Shown piece by piece: positions 14,725 to 22,445 of a stretch of DNA of 29,711 bases; position 1 is the stretch's first letter; every line of letters starts with the position of its first letter. The notes below the pieces were generated by a model. It ran no database searches, was not told the DNA's origin, and worked only from the letters and a program-made list of their open reading frames with translations. Made by a program: the position numbers and the translations under genes. The stretch comes from Prado023 sp963706885. GTDB lineage: Bacteria > Actinomycetota > Actinomycetes > S36-B12 > CAIYMF01. The stretch spans positions 1 to 29,711 of the forward strand of contig CAVPNX010000028.1 in the NCBI GenBank assembly GCA_963706885.1. Reading direction: 5' to 3'.

Positions 14725-16741
14725 ACGGTCGGTACCGGGATCGGCGCGTTGCCCTCCACTCCCCACTTGGCCAGTTGCGCCTGGACCTCGGCCTGCGCGT
14801 CGGCGAACTGCTGGTCGATGACCCGCAGCTCGGCCCATTTGAGCTCGCGGGCTGCCAGGACGCGTTCAGCTTGGCGATGGTGTCGTCGTCGGCGGGAAGG
14901 TTGTAGGCCAGGGACGTGAACCTCGCGAGGCTGGCCCGGTAGTCGTGGCCGTTGGCGACGAACTGCCCGGGGATGACGTTCATGGCGTTCTTCACGTCGA
15001 TGAACGTGATCAGGAACGTCGTGTAGGGCCGCCACGCCGTCTCCTTGGGCACCCCTGGCTCTCGGGTCTCCGCCGGGCCCATCCAGTCAGGCGCCTGGAC
15101 TGCCAGCGGGAACCAGAACTTGGGCATGGAGTCGTTGTGGTGGGTCAGGAAGAAGTACCGGGCCCGGGCACGCACGTCCTCGGGCAGGTCGAGGAACTCC
15201 TGGTAGTTGTCGACCTCGACGATCTCACCCTCGGGATCCATCGCAGCCGGGTCCGACAACCACTTCTGCCGGAACTTGGTGGCCGCCGGGGTGCCGAGGA
15301 ACAGCCCCCGGTCGATGCCGACGCGGTGCAGGCCCTCGGTGCCCTCCTCGGCGAAGATGTCCTCCGAGGTCTGGGCCCCCAGGGACTCACCGAAGATGTG
15401 CAGCTTCGGGCGCTTGTCCTCCGGGATGGCCGCCAGCCGCCACTTCAGGGCGTGCAGGAACGCATTGTTCTGGTCGATGCCGATCCCGACCCGGAACAGC
15501 GAGAGCGGCGAGGGCCGCAACGAGTACTGCATCGCCACCAGCGCGATGTCACCCCGGGTCAGGAACTCCAGGGACTCCGCGGTCACGTAGTTCAGGTATC
15601 CGGTGCCGGTCGGGGACATGAACACGATGTGCGAGCGCTCGAACGCACCGAGCGTCTCCAGCTCGCGCATGGCCATGTCCGCCCGCTCACTGGTGGTGGC
15701 CTTGGTCTCCAGGCCCACGAACACGCGGATCGGCGCCATCGCCGGCTCGCCCATCACCGCCTCGATCTCCTCGACGGTCAGGGCCATGTTGACGAACCGC
15801 CGACCCTCCCGCCCGATCGTCTCCAACGGCACGGCGCTGCGCGGCCCCGCACTGACGAACTCCGAGGTCGGGGCCCCGGAGTACGCCGCCTCCACCGCAT
15901 CACCGGTGGTCTCAGCGGAGGCGAACACCTTCTGCAGGCCCTTGAACCCGGCGAACCCGAGCAGCCCGAACGCCACCGCATGCCCCACCGGCCGGCCGAT
16001 CAGCTCCGCGCGCGGGTTCACAGAGGTCAGCAGCGAGCCCACCCCACCGGCGAACAGTCGCTCGCCCCGGGCAGCCACGTACAGCGCTGCCGAGACACCG
16101 GTGCCGATGGCCACGGCCTTGCCGACCGCGATGCCCTGGGAGTCGTCGAGGGCCTCGCCCTCCGCGTCGTGGGTGACGCCCTCCTCGCGCATCTTCGTGT
16201 GCAACCGGTGGTACTGGACGCCGGCCAATGCGGCGCCGAGGGGAAGTGCGATCGGGGCGGTGCGCGTCCACGACCGATCCTCCCCACCGAGGGTCTCGAA
16301 CAGCATGTCGCTGGTCACGATGATCGCGCCCGCGAACCCACCGACCGCCAATCGCCAGCTGAACGTGCGACCCCACGCACGAGCGATCGGCTCGTCCTTG
16401 CGCTGGGCCAGGTAGCGCTGCGCGGCCACGCCGGCCCCCATCGCGACCACGTCAGCGGCGAGGATCACGCCCCGCTGGGTCATCCGGCGCTGGGAGGTGT
16501 CCGGCCCCCTGCCAGCGACCTTGAACGCCAGCGCCTCGATCAACGACTGCGCCGTCGCGGTCATCCCGTAGTTCAGGACCGACGAGACCCCGGTGATGAT
16601 CGCCTGGTCGGAGGTGTTGCGCGGCATGAGCCCTCGGCTGAACGACCGGCCGACGCTCGTCGACCCTGCGAGGATGCCCGCACGCTCGGCGACACCGAGC
16701 CCCTCACGCGCCTGGATCAGACTTCCCACAACACCAGCCAT
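14721..16741 (-). CDS. Membrane alpha/beta-hydrolase (Abhydrolase_9 type), frame broken near its end
   Basis: About 673 residues repaired. The N-terminal third has several hydrophobic segments (VILAADVVAMGAGVAA, LAVGGFAGAIIVTS, GIAVGKAVAIGTGVSAALYVA, AVAFGLLGFAGF), as in the Abhydrolase_9 N-terminal region. The C-terminal catalytic domain carries the nucleophile elbow GESLGAQ with Ser453, preceded by PKLHIF, and ends with RARYFFLTHHNDSMPKFWF. It is probably a membrane-anchored serine hydrolase of unknown substrate. The ATG at 16741 has AAGGA 8 nt upstream. The next in-frame ATG, 15 codons earlier (16786), lacks a ribosome site. A one-base deletion near 14862 breaks the frame; the corrected tail is LAARELKWAELRVIDQQ. 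It is separated by a terminator from the SHOCT/DUF6325 pair upstream. Confidence 0.82.
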
Positions 16742-16796
16742 GAACTCATCCTTGTCAACGTGTGTTCCGGCGACGGCAGCGGCCATCGCTGGGGGT

Positions 16797-16828
16797 TCGG
16801 GTGGCGCTCCGGGACGAGCGCCACCCGA
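16797..16828 (-). terminator. Strong intrinsic terminator after the SHOCT gene
   Basis: TCGGGTGGCGCTC and GAGCGCCACCCGA form a perfect 13-bp stem with a 6-nt loop, 14 bp downstream of the SHOCT stop on the minus strand. No U-run follows. The symmetry lets it act on either strand, but only the minus strand is coding here. Confidence 0.75.
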
Positions 16829-16841
16829 GGGGCGTGGCTTC

Positions 16842-17163
16842 CTAGATGCCCAGCTCCTTGGCCTTGGCCGCGGCGAACTCCTCGTCACTGAGGATGCCCT
16901 TGGCGTGCAGCTCGGCGAGCTGGTTGATCTTCTCCACCGCCGGGTCGACCGCCGGCTCGTCGTACTGCGGCTCCGGGGCGTACTGCTGCGGCGGGGCGGC
17001 GTACTGCTGCGGGCGGCGGGGCGTACTGCTGCTGCTGGTAGGCCTGGGCCTGAGCGGCTTGCTGATCCTTGGCGGCCCACTTCTTCTGCTGGTGGTGGTT
17101 CACGGCACCGGCCGTCCCCACGACGGCGGCGGTGCGGGCAACCCCGCGGACAAGTCCTGGCAT
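16842..17163 (-). CDS. SHOCT-domain protein, frame broken in its Gln/Pro linker
   Basis: About 106 residues repaired. The start MPGLVRGVARTAAVVGTAGAV is a short hydrophobic segment, then HHQQKKWAAKD. A low-complexity linker of Tyr/Gln/Pro repeats (YQQQQYAPPPQQYAAPPQQY) follows, and a C-terminal SHOCT domain of about 30 residues (EKINQLAELHAKGILSDEEF). SHOCT is a small helical module found at the ends of many membrane-associated proteins. An extra G in the GGG near 17020 breaks the frame. AGAGGA lies just before the ATG at 17163, and the DUF6325 gene ends 11 bp upstream, so the two form an operon. This DUF6325-SHOCT order is a familiar actinobacterial pairing. Confidence 0.82.
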
Positions 17164-17174
17164 GTCTGTTCCTC

Positions 17175-17642
17175 TCAGCTCTCGATCTCAGTGGCGGCAG
17201 CGGCCTCAATGGCGGCGATGACGTCAATGACGGGGATGCGGTCGAAGGCGACGACCTGGCCGCCGGCGCGCAGCATGGCGGCGGCGAACGGCCCCGCCCA
17301 TGTGTTCTCGTACATGATGATCGCCGCAGCGGCACCGGGCTGGAGGATCGCCCCCACAGCGTCGAAGTCCTCCTGACCCAGGACTCCATCGCTCCATCCG
17401 GTGATCAGTTCCCACTCACCGCCCTCGGCGTCGAGATCCTGAACGGACAGGCTCACGAAGCTGCCGTCATCATTGGCCTTGATGGCCACGGCGTCGATGA
17501 TCCGGATGACCCCCTTGGCCACGAGGTCCAGCAGGATCGGCATGCCCTCGCCGGAGAACTTGGCATCCGCGAACTCGATGACCACCACGTCGACGGGGCC
17601 GACTTCGATCCCCCCGGTGCTTTCGATCTGACCTTCAGTCAC
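17175..17642 (-). CDS. DUF6325 family protein
   Basis: The protein has 155 residues. The GTG start at 17642 is chosen because AAAGGG lies 7 nt upstream, and the family motif GPVDVVVIEFADAKFSGE follows soon after. The remaining pattern (DLVAKGVIRIIDAVAIKANDDGSF, GWSDGVLGQEDFDAVG, AIIMYENTWAGPFAAAMLRAGG) is that of DUF6325/DUF1269-like stress-associated proteins. There is no signal peptide; the protein is amphipathic and may be membrane associated. The function is unknown. It is the first gene of the pair with SHOCT, driven from the region 17643-17788, which holds a TAGGGT box and a hairpin. Confidence 0.8.
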   Translation of the reverse strand: MTEGQIESTGGIEVGPVDVVVIEFADAKFSGEGMPILLDLVAKGVIRIIDAVAIKANDDGSFVSLSVQDLDAEGGEWELITGWSDGVLGQEDFDAVGAILQPGAAAAIIMYENTWAGPFAAAMLRAGGQVVAFDRIPVIDVIAAIEAAAATEIES

Positions 17643-17662
17643 AGCGTGACCCTTTCCGTCCG

Positions 17663-17687
17663 TCCGGCCGAGACCCTCCCGGCCGGA
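17663..17687 (-). promoter_or_regulatory. Leader hairpin of the DUF6325-SHOCT operon
   Basis: TCCGGCCG (17663-17670) and CGGCCGGA (17680-17687) pair perfectly around a 9-nt loop, between the predicted transcription start and the GTG at 17642. The role is unknown. Confidence 0.4.
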
Positions 17688-17704
17688 TGTTCGCTCCGAT
17701 CGGA

Positions 17705-17710
17705 ACCCTA
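17705..17710 (-). promoter_or_regulatory. -10 box TAGGGT of the DUF6325 operon
   Basis: On the minus strand TAGGGT would start transcription near 17698, giving a leader of about 55 nt with a Shine-Dalgarno. This contrasts with the leaderless genes nearby. No -35 match is seen. Confidence 0.4.
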
Positions 17711-17788
17711 CAAGGATCGGCCGGTAGCGTCGCGTCGACGTCGGGCGAACCGGCCACTGCCTCGGTTTCGGCGTCAGTGGGCCCTGCG

Positions 17789-18787
17789 TCAGCCGCCCGG
17801 GAGCTCCTTCGTCCCGCCGATGACCAGCGTGACCCGGGTGTCCACCGACCCGAGCCCAGCCGCGTCGAGGTCGGCGCGCAGGGCGTCGGCGTCGGCCTCC
17901 GGCGGCGACCCGATCGCCTGGATGGCCAGGGCGCCCTGCTGATAGGCCACCTTCACGACGATCCACCCCTCCTCCTCGGCCCACTGCTCGGCCACCGGCT
18001 GGGCCCTGGTCACGACCTGCTGCTCGTACGCCGCCACCAGGGTGCCCCAGCCCAGCGGCACGGAGATCAGCACGACCGCGCCGACGACAACTGCCAGTGT
18101 CCGTTTTGAGAACTCCGCCACGGGTCGCCCCGATTCGGCGACCGCGTGACGCACCCGGAAGAACAACAGGACGATGGTTCCCGTCGCGATGATCGCGGCC
18201 ACGTTGGTCGAGAACAGCAGCAGGGCCCCGACTGCCTCACTGGGGGCGTCGGACTCCAGCGTCAGGCCCACAACTGCCAGCGGCGGGACCAGGGAGATCG
18301 CGATCGCAACCCCGGGCAGCGTGTCGGACACGTCCGAGCGGACCAGGGCGAAGGCGCCGACGACACCGGTGGCGAGCGCGGCCGTGAGGTCGATGAGCTT
18401 CGGGCTGACACGCCCCGACACCTGTGAGTTGGTCGCCGCGACCACGTCGTTCGCGTGCAGAACACCGATGAGGTACCCGATCGCCACCACCACCAGCGCA
18501 CCGGCCAGCACCAGTCCGGCGTTGTGCAGCAGGTGCCTGCGATCCGCCAGGACCAACGCGAGGGCCGTGCCCAGGATCGGGGTCATCAGCGGGGCCACGA
18601 TCATCGCCCCGATCACCGTGGCCGTGGAGTCGGACACCACCCCGGCGGAGGCGATGATCGCCGCAAGGACCAGCAGCACCCAGAACGCAGACCACTTCCG
18701 GGCGCTGTCGGGATTCGCCGTGATGTAGAGGCGGTCCTCCATCCGGTCGACGTCGGCCATGGTCACGTTCCTGCCCAGATCGATCAT
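17789..18787 (-). CDS. DUF389 integral membrane protein
   Basis: The protein has 332 residues with about six membrane helices: WSAFWVLLVLAAIIASAGVV, VIGAMIVAPLMTPILGTALA, AGLVLAGALVVVAIGYLIG, VAIAISLVPPLAVVGLTL, ALLLFSTNVAAIIATGTIVL and LAVVVGAVVLISVPLGWG. The signature ATVIGAMIVAPLMTPILG is typical of DUF389 (TIGR00341-like) proteins. A soluble C-terminal tail of about 90 residues follows. No transport substrate is established for this group. The ATG at 18787 lies 6 nt after TAGCCT; a GTG two codons earlier abuts the box and is less likely. It is divergent from the DMT-like gene at 18863, whose own TACCCT box is 50 bp away. Confidence 0.9.
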   Translation of the reverse strand: MIDLGRNVTMADVDRMEDRLYITANPDSARKWSAFWVLLVLAAIIASAGVVSDSTATVIGAMIVAPLMTPILGTALALVLADRRHLLHNAGLVLAGALVVVAIGYLIGVLHANDVVAATNSQVSGRVSPKLIDLTAALATGVVGAFALVRSDVSDTLPGVAIAISLVPPLAVVGLTLESDAPSEAVGALLLFSTNVAAIIATGTIVLLFFRVRHAVAESGRPVAEFSKRTLAVVVGAVVLISVPLGWGTLVAAYEQQVVTRAQPVAEQWAEEEGWIVVKVAYQQGALAIQAIGSPPEADADALRADLDAAGLGSVDTRVTLVIGGTKELPGG

Positions 18788-18793
18788 TGCCAC

Positions 18794-18799
18794 AGGCTA
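18794..18799 (-). promoter_or_regulatory. -10 box TAGCCT, leaderless start of DUF389
   Basis: TAGCCT-N6-ATG on the minus strand; there is no Shine-Dalgarno before the ATG at 18787. Confidence 0.5.
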
Positions 18800-18849
18800 G
18801 GGCTGATGGCGCCGCTCCACACGGACCCACGCACGCCCGACACTGCAGG

Positions 18850-18855
18850 TACCCT
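18850..18855 (+). promoter_or_regulatory. -10 box TACCCT, leaderless start of the DMT-like gene
   Basis: TACCCT is 7 nt before the ATG at 18863, with no Shine-Dalgarno between. Confidence 0.5.
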
Positions 18856-18862
18856 CGCGCGA

Positions 18863-19728
18863 ATGGATCCGGCGCTGCTCGCCGCCGCCGGCATCGCCGT
18901 CAGCTACGGGCTGGCCACCGTCCTGCAGTCCGTGGGGGCCCGGAGCACCGACGAGCAGCGAGGGCCTGGACCCCGGCCTCATGGTCCGCCTCCTGGGATC
19001 GATCCCCTACCTGATCGGCCTGGCACTGGACGGGGCCGGGTTCCTGCTGACCGTCGTCGCACTCCAGTCCCTCCCCCTGTTCGTCGTCGAAGCCTTCACC
19101 GCCGGGGCGCTGGCGGTCACGGCGGTTGCCGCCGCGGTCTGGCTGAAGATGCCGCTCTCCCGCGGCGAGTGGCTCGGGGTCGCGGCGGTAGTCGCAGGCC
19201 TGGTGGCCCTGGGCCTGTCCGCCGGCGAGGGCGAGGAGGTGGAGCTCAGCGACTTGGGCGCCGTTGGTTGCCCCTGCTCGTCGGGGTCCTGCTCCTGGGG
19301 CTGACGTTCCTGGGTGCGAAGGTCCCCGGACGCCTGGGAGTGACCGTCCTGGGCGCCCTGGCCGGCTTCGGCTTCGGCCTGGTCGGGATCGCCACCCGGA
19401 CGCTGGAGAGCCCGATCACCGTCACCGGCCTGCTCACCGACCCTGCGGCCTACGGCATCGTCGTCGCCGGCGGCGTGTCGCTCCTGGCCCTGGCCACGGC
19501 CCTCCAGCGGGGCGCTGTGACCCAGGCGACGGCGGCCATGGTGGTCGCCGAGACGATCATCCCGTCCGCGATCGGCGTGCTGTTCCTCGGCGACCGGATC
19601 CGGTCGGGCTACGAGGTGATCGCGGCGGTCGGGCTGATCCTGGCCATCGGGGGGGCGGTGGCCCTGTCGCGGCTCGGGGAGATCCCGGAGGCGGAACCCG
19701 ACGGCTCGTGCAGCCGGCTGCGGCCTGA
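18863..19728 (+). CDS. DMT/EamA-like transporter, three apparent frame breaks
   Basis: Repaired length is 288 residues with about nine or ten hydrophobic helices: LLAAAGIAVSYGLATVLQSV, IPYLIGLALDGAGFLLTVVAL, AFTAGALAVTAVAAAVWL, WLGVAAVVAGLVALGLSAG, PLLVGVLLLGLTFLGA, GIVVAGGVSLLALATALQRG, VIAAVGLILAIGGAVAL. The internal pattern QRGAVTQATAAMVVAETIIPSAIGVLFLGDRI matches DMT-superfamily efflux proteins. Substrate unknown. Frames change near 18961 (one base extra), 19260 (one base missing) and 19690-19715 (one base missing, the least certain). With all three the length divides evenly and the gene stops at 19728; without the last it would run on over the next gene. The start has a leaderless-type promoter. 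Confidence 0.72.
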
Positions 19729-19808
19729 CGAACCGTCGCGTCTGGCCAGCCACGCCCAGACGTGGCATTGTCCCGAGTGCGCGACTCACGGCGACGAGGG
19801 AGACGACC

Positions 19809-20951
19809 ATGGTTCAGCTCAGGCTCGGGGTGCTGTCGACCTCCAGCAAGGAGAACGAGCTCCGACTGCCGATCCACCCGCACCACCTCGAACGGATCGA
19901 CGCCGACCTGCGGGCGCGCATCGTCCTGGAGCGCGGCTACGGCCAGCGCTTCGGCGTCAGCGACCAGCACCTGTCGACGCTGGTCGCCGACGTGCTGCCG
20001 CGCGACGAGGTCATCGCCAGCACGGACGTGGTGCTGTTGCCGAAGCCGACACTGCACGACCTGCGGGTCCTGCACGACGGCCAGGTGCTCTGGGGTTGGC
20101 CGCACGCGGTCCAGGACGCGGACCTCACCCAGATCGCCATCGACAAGCGCCTGACGCTCATCGCCTGGGAGGCCATGAACCACTGGTCGCCCGGCGGGGA
20201 CTTCATGGTCCACGTCTTCCACATGAACAACGAGATGGCCGGCTACTGCTCGGTGCTCCACGCGATGTCGCTGATCGGGTCGACCGGCCACTACGGCCGA
20301 CAGCTCAGGGCCGTGGTCCTCGGGTTCGGCAACACGGCACGCGGGGCGATCACGGGCCTGCAGGCCCTCGGCGTGCACGACGTCACGGTGCTCACCATGC
20401 GCGACGTCACCGCCGTGGCCTCCCCCATCCCGTCGGTGGTGATCGAGCACCTCGATCGCACCGAGGAGGATCGGACCCGGACCGTCGTCCTCACCCCGCA
20501 GGGCCCGGTGCCCACGGCCGAGTTCCTCGCCGAGCACGACATCGTCGTCAACTGCGTCCTGCAGGACACCGACGCCCCGCTCATGTTCGTCTCCGGGGAC
20601 GAGCTGGACGCCTTCACCCCGGGGAGCCTGCTGGTGGACGTGTCCTGCGACCTGGGCATGGGGTTCGACTTCGCCCGACCGACCACATTCGAGGAGCCCA
20701 TGCTCGTCGTCGGCGACGGCATCTCCTACTACGGCGTCGACCACAGCCCCAGCTACCTGTGGAACAGCGCCACCTGGGGCATCAGCGAGGCGCTGATCCC
20801 GTTCCTGCGGCCCGTGATGGACGGGTCCGGCGCCTGGGAGGCGAGTCCGACCATCAGCAGGGCGATCGAGGTCCGCGACGGGGTGGTGGCCAACCCGAAG
20901 ATCCTGTCGTTCCAGGGCCGGTCCGGCGAGCACCCCCACCACCGGTTCTGA
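19809..20951 (+). CDS. Alanine dehydrogenase/PNT-fold enzyme, CEO synthase-like
   Basis: The protein has 380 residues and an intact frame. The N-terminus GVLSTSSKENELRLPIHPHHL is the start of the alanine-dehydrogenase/transhydrogenase (AlaDH/PNT) fold, in its N5-(carboxyethyl)ornithine synthase branch (NExRLPIHP). The NAD(P) domain follows: GYCSVLHAMSLIGSTGHYG, then the dinucleotide loop AVVLGFGNTARGA (about 180), then VTVLTMRDV. CEO synthase reductively joins pyruvate to the side-chain amine of ornithine using NADPH. The exact substrate here is unproven, and it could act on another amino acid. GAGGGAG lies before the ATG at 19809. It probably has its own promoter 80 bp after the DMT-like gene. 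It converges with the SRPBCC gene. Confidence 0.72.
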   Translation: MVQLRLGVLSTSSKENELRLPIHPHHLERIDADLRARIVLERGYGQRFGVSDQHLSTLVADVLPRDEVIASTDVVLLPKPTLHDLRVLHDGQVLWGWPHAVQDADLTQIAIDKRLTLIAWEAMNHWSPGGDFMVHVFHMNNEMAGYCSVLHAMSLIGSTGHYGRQLRAVVLGFGNTARGAITGLQALGVHDVTVLTMRDVTAVASPIPSVVIEHLDRTEEDRTRTVVLTPQGPVPTAEFLAEHDIVVNCVLQDTDAPLMFVSGDELDAFTPGSLLVDVSCDLGMGFDFARPTTFEEPMLVVGDGISYYGVDHSPSYLWNSATWGISEALIPFLRPVMDGSGAWEASPTISRAIEVRDGVVANPKILSFQGRSGEHPHHRF

Positions 20952-20960
20952 GCCCGGTGA

Positions 20961-21626
20961 TCACGCTGGCCCCTCGGCGCGCTGCTTGATGCCGCGCAGC
21001 ATCTGGCGCTCCATCACGAAGCTGATCGGCTCGACCACATGCCACATCACGGCCATGTTGTCCGGGTAGGTCAGCCGCTGCCGCACGAGCAGGCGCGTGC
21101 TGCGTCCCCGCGAGGTGGGGAGGAGCTGCCACTGCCAGGTGGCCAGCCCCCCCGGGGAAGCCGCCGTGGCGACCTCGTGCGGAGGCAGCGGGTCGGCGGC
21201 AACCAGGACCAGGGACTCGGCCGGCCGCACGCCGGACACCCGGAAGCACGGGTACCCCTGGGGAGCCCCCAAGCGGATGAGGTCTCCCTCGGCCAGATGC
21301 TGGAGCTCGGGGTGGATCCGGTCGGTGCTGTGGATGTCGCAGCGTGCCAGGTTCTCCAGTCCGTCGAAGCTGTACAGGCCACCACGGCCCTGGCCGATCT
21401 GGACCAGCCACGACCAGACCGTCGCCGGTGGCGCGTCGATGCTGATCGCCCGCGTGTAGCCGAGCCTGGGACTCGGCACGAGCTCGTCGCCGGGCATCGT
21501 GGACCCGACCTCGGCGGCCGTGGCACCCCAGGAGTTGTACCGGCGGCGCAGGAGGGGGGCCCCGAGCGTGGTGCCGAGCACCTGGGCACCACCCACGACG
21601 ACGTCGCGCACCTGCGACCCGGTCAT
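20961..21626 (-). CDS. SRPBCC-fold (START/polyketide-cyclase-like) protein
   Basis: The protein has 221 residues. The START-like pattern appears from residue 56: GYTRAISIDAPPATVWSWLVQIGQGRGGLYSFDGLENL, then DLIRLG, ESLVLVAADP, WQWQLLPTSRGRSTRLLVRQRLTY. These proteins form a hydrophobic cavity that binds lipids or other apolar ligands; no catalytic residues can be assigned. The C-terminal MWHVVEPISFVMERQMLRGIKQRAE is the usual closing helix. There is no signal peptide. The ATG is at 21626, with AAGGGCGG about 10 nt upstream. It is divergent from the AlaX gene, 84 bp between starts, and converges with the CEO-synthase-like gene. Confidence 0.82.
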   Translation of the reverse strand: MTGSQVRDVVVGGAQVLGTTLGAPLLRRRYNSWGATAAEVGSTMPGDELVPSPRLGYTRAISIDAPPATVWSWLVQIGQGRGGLYSFDGLENLARCDIHSTDRIHPELQHLAEGDLIRLGAPQGYPCFRVSGVRPAESLVLVAADPLPPHEVATAASPGGLATWQWQLLPTSRGRSTRLLVRQRLTYPDNMAVMWHVVEPISFVMERQMLRGIKQRAEGPA

Positions 21627-21697
21627 CCTGCGCCGCCCTTCTGCTCACGGATCACGGATCACGTTACCGCGAGCGGCGCACCCGCACGACCTGCCGC

Positions 21698-21703
21698 TAG
21701 GGT
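21698..21703 (+). promoter_or_regulatory. -10 box TAGGGT, leaderless start of the AlaX gene
   Basis: TAGGGT-N7-ATG, identical in layout to the ABC transporter gene at 26454. No Shine-Dalgarno. Confidence 0.55.
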
Positions 21704-21710
21704 CGCGGCC

Positions 21711-22445
21711 ATGGGAGCTGATCACGGTGGGCGCACGGAACGCCTGGACCTCGCGGACGCCTCGTTGCGCGAGTGGGACGCGGTGGTCCTGGACGTCGAC
21801 GAGGACGGGATCGTGCTGGACCGCTCGGCGTTCTACCCCGGTGGCGGTGGCCAGCCGCCCGACCACGGGGTCCTGCTGTGGGGTGGGGTGCAGACCCGGA
21901 TCGTCGGCTCGCGCCGGGGCGACGACCTGCGGCTCGTGGTTCAGGAGGGCGACCCGCTGCCTCCGGTCGGGACCGGTGTCCGCGGGGCCATCGAGGACGA
22001 GCGCCGCACGGCCCTGATGCGCACCCACTCCGGGCTGCACCTGCTCAGCGGGGTGGTGTTCCGCGACTTCGGGGCACTGGTGACCGGCGGCAACATGGAG
22101 CCCTTCGAGGCCCGGATGGACTTCAACCTGCCCGAGGTCCCCGACGGGTTCAGGGATGCGGTCGCGGCCGCGTGCGCCGCGGAGGTCGCCGCGGACCGGG
22201 CGATCGAGGTCAGCGTCCTGCCTCGCGATCAGGCGTTCGCGATCCCCGACATCATCCGGACGGCGACCAACCTGCTGCCCCCGGACCTCGAGGTCGTGCG
22301 GATCGTCGACATCGTGGGACTCGACACGCAGGCCGACGGCGGCACGCACGTGGCCTCCACGCGTCAGATCGGCGACATCGAGGTCGTGAAGGTGGAGAAC
22401 AAGGGCAAGGGCTTCCGCCGGCTGCGGATCCGGATCAGGCCGTAG
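21711..22445 (+). CDS. AlaX-type trans-editing protein (misacylated tRNA-Ala deacylase)
   Basis: The protein has 244 residues. It is a free-standing relative of the alanyl-tRNA synthetase editing domain, expected to hydrolyse Ser-tRNA(Ala) or Gly-tRNA(Ala). The N-terminal barrel has DRSAFYPGGGGQPPDHG. The Zn-binding motif HSGLH (RTHSGLHLL, about residue 104) is present, then GNMEPFEARMDFN. The second metal motif reads ADGGTHVAST: the His is kept, but an Asp stands where AlaRS and many AlaX proteins have Cys (CGGTH). The end, IEVVKVENKGKGFRRLRIRI, is the usual finishing strand. The frame is intact. It has a leaderless-type promoter. The stop region overlaps the convergent WS/DGAT gene by 11 bp (22435-22445). 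Confidence 0.88.
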   Translation: MGADHGGRTERLDLADASLREWDAVVLDVDEDGIVLDRSAFYPGGGGQPPDHGVLLWGGVQTRIVGSRRGDDLRLVVQEGDPLPPVGTGVRGAIEDERRTALMRTHSGLHLLSGVVFRDFGALVTGGNMEPFEARMDFNLPEVPDGFRDAVAAACAAEVAADRAIEVSVLPRDQAFAIPDIIRTATNLLPPDLEVVRIVDIVGLDTQADGGTHVASTRQIGDIEVVKVENKGKGFRRLRIRIRP

